From NCBI GenBank assembly GCA_900551435.1, contig URVW01000011.1, positions 1 through 41,620 of the forward strand: 41,620 nt of DNA, in the 5' to 3' direction. The notes under the pieces were generated by a model. The model ran no database searches. It worked only from the letters and a program-made list of their open reading frames with translations, and was not told the DNA's origin. A program made the position numbers and the translations under genes. This DNA is from an uncultured Faecalibacterium sp. (GTDB lineage Bacteria; Bacillota; Clostridia; Oscillospirales; Ruminococcaceae). Below, piece by piece: positions 37,203 through 41,620 of the stretch (position 1 is its first letter; each line of letters opens with the position of its first letter).

Positions 37203-39881
37203 TCAGTTATGCTGCTTGAGCGCACAGACAGCAAGGCTGAGGGCGCTCCATGCGGCCTGATACATCAGGACTGCAGCGACCGACAGCGTGCCGATGCTTC
37301 CAGCGTAGGTCAGCAGCAGCCCGATAGCCACCGAGAACCACACCGACACCAGCTGCACGGTGGTCGCCGCCGTCTCGGCATTCTGGGCCTGTTCGGCCGC
37401 GTGCAAACCGCCGATCAGACTCGTGAAGCCCTTGTCGTGGAGCATACAGCAGCGGGCCGTATCTTCCGGCTGGGCAGGTGCGGCGGTGAGGGCATCGCAC
37501 TGTTCCTGATCCAGCAGGGTGACCATGCCTTCCGGCAGATGGTAGACCTCGGTGATATGTTTCGCGGTCAGACTCGGGTCCTCGCAGGTGACCAGAAGCC
37601 GGATGTTCTCCCGCTGAAGCACTTCCAGCCCGCGGGCCGCGTTCCGCCCGCCGGTGTATTTCAGCACGAACATCGCGTGCAGACTGCCCGAAACGGCCAG
37701 ATACAAAATTTGCAGCGTGCCGTTCTGCGAATGCTCGTCCTCATATTCTTTTTCCGGCACGGGGACGCCCTCGCGCTCCATGTACGCACGGTTGCCGATC
37801 AAAATGCGGTTGTTATCGCACCACGCCGCAAAGCCCAGCCCGTGGTGAACTTCCAAGTCCTTGACCGGATAAAGGATGTCGGTCCGGTCCTCGATGATCT
37901 GGCAGAACAGCCCGCGCAGCGTCTCACAGCTCTGGTTCAGGATGCTGGCCGCATACAGGATAGCGCGGTCGATGCGTCCTCCCTTAAAGATGCGGATATC
38001 CTCCAGATTCACGCTGTCAGCGGCGAACAGCTCGTCGGCATCGACCTGAACGGTGTCCACACCGCCCAGCTCTTCGATGGCGGCCCAGCCGGGAATGACC
38101 GCTCCCGCCGCCGCTGCGGTCTTTTGGAGCCGCAGAGCCGCAAGGCCCGCCACCAGCGTGGAGGACAGCGGCGCACCCATGCAGAGCATGGCCGTCAGCG
38201 CTGCCGCCATGCCGTTGATGCCGCCGCCGAACAGCAGGAACACCAAGCCGCTGAGCACCGAAGCGCCCAGCAGGATGTACGCCGTTTTCCGGGCGCGGCG
38301 CTCACTGGCCCGCTCGCCGAAGCTCTGTTCCACCAGCGCCTCATCCCACTGGACCGGACGGCTGAGCAGCACCCACGGGTCTTTCTGGTCCAGACTGCTG
38401 GACAGCACCCGGATCAGGTCCTTATCCCGTACCCGGAACGCGCCCTGAAGGCCCTCGGGGTCTTTGGTCGCGAGGGTGTAGCCGTTCTGGACGGCAGCCA
38501 GCATGACCCGGCTGCCCAGCAATGCCATGAACAGACCCAGCGCTGCCATGCCCGAAAGCAGGGTCCAGCTGGACGTCTGATAATTTTTCGCGTTGATGAG
38601 GGCAATGGCCGCTTCCAGCGCCGCACCGCACGCCGCCAGAGCGGGCATGGTATCGGCACTGGGGCGGTTCTGCTTTTTCAGAGCGCTCAGGCCGTCCCGC
38701 AGAACGGGATAGGCCACGGCCAGCGCCGCCGCCAAGAAGAGCAGATTGGCCGCATAGAACGCCGCCGGAGCCACGACCGGATCCAGCGACGCGATGGGAG
38801 CCAGCAGACCCGCCGCCACCAAGCCAAAGTGGAGCAGGACCACCGCCAGAATGCCGCTCAGCACACAGCGCAAGGTCAGCTCCGCACTCATCTTATGCAA
38901 CTTGTCTCCGACCTGTTCCGGCGTTTCCGGAACTTCCTCCACCGGTTCAACAGGGGCTTCTTCCGGTGCAGAAGGCGCTTCCGGAGCAACTGCATCCGGT
39001 GCGGTTTCTGCCGGTTTCGGCGCTTCCGCCGGGGCGGTGTCTGCTTCCGGTTCGCCGTCATCGTCAAAGCCCACCAGCGGGATGCTCATGCTGTCATCCA
39101 TGCTGGGTTCGGTCGTGCGGGTGGGAGCGGTGGGCGTTTCCTCGTCGTCGCCCTCACCAAAGAAGCGGAACGGCTTGTGCGGCTCTTCGGAAGCTTCCTT
39201 TTTCTCCCGCGCAAGGTCCTGCGTGAACACCATCTTCGGCATCGGCGTCTGGGGCGGCTCCGGCTTTTTGGGAGCTTCCGGCTCCACGGCCAGCACTTCC
39301 TGCGGGGCGTTTTTCACCTCTTCGACCTTCGGTTTCGGGGTCGGGAAGAGCATCGCTTTCAGCTCCTGCATCTCGGCCTGTTCCCGCTTTTCCTGCGGCG
39401 TCAGCGGGCCGCGCACCGGCGTGCGGGGCGCTTCCTGCTTCGGCTTCGGTTCTGCCTTGGGCGGCTGTGCCGGTTTCGACGGCTCCTTTGCGGGTACGGG
39501 GTCTGCGGCGGGTGCGTCGTCCTCCGCAAAGAAATCCGAAGCCAGCTCCAGATCCGCCGTCGGCTCTGCGGCGTCCTCTTCTCCGCCTAAACGGATCTCG
39601 CCCGTCGGCGGAAGCTCTACCGGCTTCGGCGGTTCTTCCTTGGCGGGGGGATTCGCGGCTTCCTCCCGCTCCTTCTTCTCGCGGTTCAGCAGCCAGCCGA
39701 GCAGTCCGTTCGACTGCTTTTCGGCTTCTTCCTGCTGTTTTTCTTCGTCGCGGCGCTTCATCTCGTCCGGGATCTGCGCCACGCTGGTACTAAAAAAGGT
39801 CCGGAATTTTTCTTCCTGTGATGCAAAATCTTCTGGGTTACGAGGTTCCCGGCCATTCAGGCGTTTGTCATTTTTCGGCAT
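37203..39881 (-). CDS. large membrane protein with degenerate P-type ATPase core and disordered N-terminus
   Basis: An 892-residue protein. Residues 1 to about 335 are Pro/Glu/Ala/Lys-rich and probably disordered. Two pairs of membrane segments follow (about 342-400 and 425-465), then another pair (about 530-570). The rest is laid out like a P1B-type ATPase: AMLCMGAPLSSTLVAGLAAL stands where CPx pumps have their metal-binding helix, and GGVDTVQVDADELF (Asp614) where they have VDTVVFDKTGT. GLGFAAWCDNNRILIGNRAYM resembles the nucleotide-domain strand. LLVTCEDPSLTAKHITEVY replaces the TGD block, and no GDGxND motif remains. DKTGT is thus DADEL, so ATP-driven transport is very unlikely. Function unknown: possibly a sensor, scaffold or envelope regulator. 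It precedes rubrerythrin and follows rlmB. Confidence 0.6.
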   Translation of the reverse strand: MPKNDKRLNGREPRNPEDFASQEEKFRTFFSTSVAQIPDEMKRRDEEKQQEEAEKQSNGLLGWLLNREKKEREEAANPPAKEEPPKPVELPPTGEIRLGGEEDAAEPTADLELASDFFAEDDAPAADPVPAKEPSKPAQPPKAEPKPKQEAPRTPVRGPLTPQEKREQAEMQELKAMLFPTPKPKVEEVKNAPQEVLAVEPEAPKKPEPPQTPMPKMVFTQDLAREKKEASEEPHKPFRFFGEGDDEETPTAPTRTTEPSMDDSMSIPLVGFDDDGEPEADTAPAEAPKPAETAPDAVAPEAPSAPEEAPVEPVEEVPETPEQVGDKLHKMSAELTLRCVLSGILAVVLLHFGLVAAGLLAPIASLDPVVAPAAFYAANLLFLAAALAVAYPVLRDGLSALKKQNRPSADTMPALAACGAALEAAIALINAKNYQTSSWTLLSGMAALGLFMALLGSRVMLAAVQNGYTLATKDPEGLQGAFRVRDKDLIRVLSSSLDQKDPWVLLSRPVQWDEALVEQSFGERASERRARKTAYILLGASVLSGLVFLLFGGGINGMAAALTAMLCMGAPLSSTLVAGLAALRLQKTAAAAGAVIPGWAAIEELGGVDTVQVDADELFAADSVNLEDIRIFKGGRIDRAILYAASILNQSCETLRGLFCQIIEDRTDILYPVKDLEVHHGLGFAAWCDNNRILIGNRAYMEREGVPVPEKEYEDEHSQNGTLQILYLAVSGSLHAMFVLKYTGGRNAARGLEVLQRENIRLLVTCEDPSLTAKHITEVYHLPEGMVTLLDQEQCDALTAAPAQPEDTARCCMLHDKGFTSLIGGLHAAEQAQNAETAATTVQLVSVWFSVAIGLLLTYAGSIGTLSVAAVLMYQAAWSALSLAVCALKQHN

Positions 39882-39923
39882 CCTTGTCCCTCCCTGATCC
39901 TTTTGTTGCGGATCGTTCCGCGG

Positions 39924-40724
39924 TTACTCTCCGGCGCGCTGGCTCTGGATCTCATACAGGATGATGCCAGCTGCCACCGAGACATTGAAGCTGTCCACGC
40001 CCGTGCCCTGCGCGGCCATGTCCAGACGCACCACGCCGTCGCACAGCTTCTTGACCAGCTGCGAAACGCCGCTGCCCTCGCTGCCCAGCACCAGTGCGAT
40101 GGGGCCGGTGAGGTTGTTCTTGCGCAGGGGCACGCCGTCCATGTCGGCGCAGTAGACGAACACACCCTGATCCTTCAGGCGGCGGATCGTCTCGCCGATG
40201 TTGGCCACGCGGGCCACGGGCAGACGCTCGGCTGCACCGGCGCTGGACTTGATGACGGTGGGGGTCACGGACGCGCCGCCCCGCTTGGGGATGACGATGC
40301 CGTGTGCGCCGCACAGCAGCGCGCTGCGCATCACTGCGCCCAGATTGTGCGGGTCCTCGATGCCGTCGCTCAGCACGAGGAAGGGCGGCTCACCCTTTTC
40401 CTTGGCCGCTGCCAGCAGGTCCTCGACCGTGGCATATTCGATCTCGCTGGCAAAGGCCGCCACGCCCTGATGGCTCTCCGTGCCGGTCATCAGGCGGAGC
40501 TTGTTGGGGTGGACGCGCTTGACCGTCGCACCGGCTTCTTTGGCCATGGCCGTGAAATAAGCCGCCACCGCCGGGGCCATGCCCTCGGCCAGCAGCACCG
40601 TATCCACGCCCGAGCCGCTCTTGAGCAGCTCCGTCACCGGATTTTTGCCGTAAACCAAGCTCTCATTTTTCGGCTGTTCCTCGGCCGTGCGGCGGGGACG
40701 GCGCGGCATTTTCTGTTCGTCCAT
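39924..40724 (-). CDS. rlmB: 23S rRNA 2'-O-ribose methyltransferase RlmB (TrmH/SpoU family)
   Basis: A 266-residue SPOUT methyltransferase. After a basic N-terminal tail (1-20) comes the small substrate-binding domain (LVYGKNPVTELL...ESHQGVAAFASE), then the knotted catalytic domain: motif 1 DPHNLGAVMRSAL, motif 2 LVLGSEGSGVSQLV, motif 3 SFNVSVAAGIILYE. RlmB modifies G2251 of 23S rRNA in Escherichia coli; the exact target here could be another rRNA or tRNA position. The ATG at 40724 has an AAGGAG site. The P-type-ATPase-like gene follows after 42 bases and may be cotranscribed. Confidence 0.9.
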   Translation of the reverse strand: MDEQKMPRRPRRTAEEQPKNESLVYGKNPVTELLKSGSGVDTVLLAEGMAPAVAAYFTAMAKEAGATVKRVHPNKLRLMTGTESHQGVAAFASEIEYATVEDLLAAAKEKGEPPFLVLSDGIEDPHNLGAVMRSALLCGAHGIVIPKRGGASVTPTVIKSSAGAAERLPVARVANIGETIRRLKDQGVFVYCADMDGVPLRKNNLTGPIALVLGSEGSGVSQLVKKLCDGVVRLDMAAQGTGVDSFNVSVAAGIILYEIQSQRAGE

Positions 40725-40958
40725 TGATGTTCTCCTTCCGTTCTATGGCAAGATGTCCGGCTCTTTGGGGACCATGGACATCCTCTGAGGGTCATTGTGA
40801 AAGAATTCGACAAGAATTCATGTTAAAGTATACCATACCCCGTTCTTCTTTGCCATAGAATTCGCGGTTTTTTCTCGTTCGGAATTTTGCCGCCGCCCCG
40901 TTTGCAGAGTGTGCCCGGGGCATCGTCATTTTATCCGTGATTTTTTCTTCGGCAAAAG

Positions 40959-41243
40959 TTTTCCACATTCGGCAGGATATACCCATTGTAAAATCGGCTC
41001 ATCTTTTCCACATGTTGAAAACCCTGTGGAGAATGTTCAAAAAGTAAGCTCCCGCGCCCACTTTTCGGGTGGAATTCCACACTTTCCACCGGGTTTTCCA
41101 CAACCGCAGTTCGACCGGTGCTCTTTCCACCGTACTTTTTGTAAATTTCAAGTCGGAATTTTGACAGTTTTTTGAACAGCAATCGAAATCATTTTGCCAG
41201 AATCTCCAACACCAATTTGACGAATGTGAATCCGTGTGGAAAA
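40959..41243. promoter_or_regulatory. cluster of DnaA-box-like TTTTCCACA sites
   Basis: TTTTCCACA occurs at 40959-40967, 41004-41012 and 41094-41102 on the plus strand and at 41235-41243 on the minus strand. TTCTCCACA (minus, 41025-41033), AATTCCACA (41073-41081) and two CTTTCCACC (around 41082 and 41123) are near matches. All are one or a few bases from the DnaA box TTATCCACA. The last one adjoins the fba promoter. Confidence 0.5.
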
Positions 41244-41249
41244 TTTGGA

Positions 41250-41278
41250 TTGATTTTATGGTTTGTTTGGGGTATACT
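41250..41278 (+). promoter_or_regulatory. promoter of the aldolase gene
   Basis: -35 TTGATT (41250-41255), 17-base spacer, -10 TATACT (41273-41278). Confidence 0.65.
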
Positions 41279-41291
41279 AACCTTACAGGTT
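41279..41291. promoter_or_regulatory. 13-bp palindrome AACCTTACAGGTT at the aldolase transcript start
   Basis: AACCT-TAC-AGGTT is a perfect inverted repeat immediately after the -10, a repressor position. Twelve of 13 bases recur at 3379-3391 (reverse orientation) before the citrate transporter and ten at 9575-9587 before citD. Confidence 0.5.
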
Positions 41292-41361
41292 CGTTAAACG
41301 ATGCGCAAAGTCCGCATCGCAGCGACTTTTCACCCCAATCAAACTGTGGAGGTAATGAATA

Positions 41362-41620
41362 ATGTTGGTAAATGCAACCGAAATGCTTCTCAAGGCTCGT
41401 GACGGCCACTACGGTGTGCCCCAGTTCAACATCAACAATCTGGAGTGGACCAAGGCAGTCCTGACCGCTTGCGAAGAAATGAAGAGCCCCGTCATCCTCG
41501 GCGTCTCCGAGGGTGCTGGCAAATACATGACCGGCTTTAAGACCGTCGCTGCCATGGTCAGCGCAATGGTCGATTCCATGGGCATCACCGTTCCCGTTGC
41601 TCTGCATCTGGACCACGGCA
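41362..41620 (+). CDS. fba: class II fructose-bisphosphate aldolase (5' part)
   Basis: The first 86 codons are present; the gene runs off the window. MLVNATEMLLKARDGHYGVPQFNINNLEW, SPVILGVSEGAGKYM and VPVALHLDHG match class II (zinc) aldolases, and the His of LHLDHG is at the window end (catalytic Asp and zinc ligand His). The enzyme splits fructose 1,6-bisphosphate in glycolysis. The ATG has a GGAGG site 9 bases upstream. It has a long upstream region with its own promoter. Confidence 0.95.
   Translation, partial: MLVNATEMLLKARDGHYGVPQFNINNLEWTKAVLTACEEMKSPVILGVSEGAGKYMTGFKTVAAMVSAMVDSMGITVPVALHLDHG

Larger units (their letters stand above)
40725..41361. other. 637-base non-coding stretch with regulatory features
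   Basis: No credible gene. From the rlmB side: an inverted repeat GATGTCC/GGACATC near 40750-40780; a weak minus-strand -10 TATACT near 40830; then the TTTTCCACA cluster (40959-41243), an AT-rich tract (41140-41270), and the fba promoter and leader. Its size is unusual for this compact region. Confidence 0.6.

Noticed and set aside
40725..41361. Definite chromosomal origin (oriC)
   Set aside because: Boxes are one base off the consensus TTATCCACA, and neither dnaA, dnaN nor other origin genes are nearby; only a site cluster is claimed.

Overview
The window reads as a chromosomal stretch of a G+C-rich (roughly 57-58%) anaerobic Firmicute of the Oscillospiraceae, most like the Faecalibacterium/Gemmiger/Subdoligranulum group. 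This is inferred from gene content (T-box RNA, YitT, rubrerythrin, XpaC/TelA pair, LytTR regulator, BIG2 protein), AGGAGG-type ribosome sites and sigma-A type promoters; no rRNA or marker gene settles the genus. No prophage, CRISPR array, tRNA or rRNA gene was seen. About 40 protein genes are present, the last one cut by the window edge.

Layout. 1-1803: a partial structured repeat, a CobW-type GTPase and a beta-carbonic anhydrase. 1887-9600: a citrate locus, with a CitMHS transporter, a large Cache-type hybrid histidine kinase divergent from an OmpR-type regulator, and citrate lyase citD-citE-citF. Accessory genes citC, citG and citX are absent. The two citrate promoters share sequence boxes, and the transporter promoter carries a cre-like palindrome. 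9857-12125: YitT membrane protein and a RodA/FtsW glycosyltransferase. 12393-16017: a secreted protein with caspase-like His/Cys motifs, then tsaE-tsaB-rpiB-upp. 16071-16965: an AT-richer insertion-like module, with a ribbon-helix-helix fusion protein behind a 45-bp palindrome and a truncated tandem copy of its C-terminal domain. 17038-20634: operon xpaC-telA-lemA-TPM. 20737-23098: deoxyinosine glycosylase, HAD phosphatase and a metal-transporter-like permease whose promoter is studded with helically phased TTGCAA sites. 23365-27756: tRNA maturation genes (tcdA, mnmA, cca, rnz); cca contains a 233-bp element with terminal inverted repeats, kept open in frame. 27871-29828: a 52-residue membrane peptide and a TrpB2 gene under a tryptophan-type T-box. 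29877-36435: a BIG2 protein, a two-gene ABC exporter and a GHKL kinase/LytTR regulator pair, with a 21-bp-spaced direct repeat upstream of the exporter. 36539-40724: rubrerythrin, an 892-residue degenerate P-type-ATPase-like protein and RlmB. 40725-41361: a 637-base non-coding stretch with a cluster of TTTTCCACA (DnaA-box-like) sites, then the start of class II fructose-bisphosphate aldolase.

Most striking: (i) the palindromic element inside cca, whose core hairpin recurs with compensatory changes at the left edge of the window; (ii) the autoregulated-looking ribbon-helix-helix fusion and its broken duplicate; (iii) the dead-looking P-type ATPase with a long disordered N-terminus; (iv) a 13-bp palindrome, AACCTTACAGGTT, recurring before citM, citD and fba; (v) phased TTGCAA and TTTTCCACA site clusters. 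All functional statements come from reading the sequence; no database search was run.
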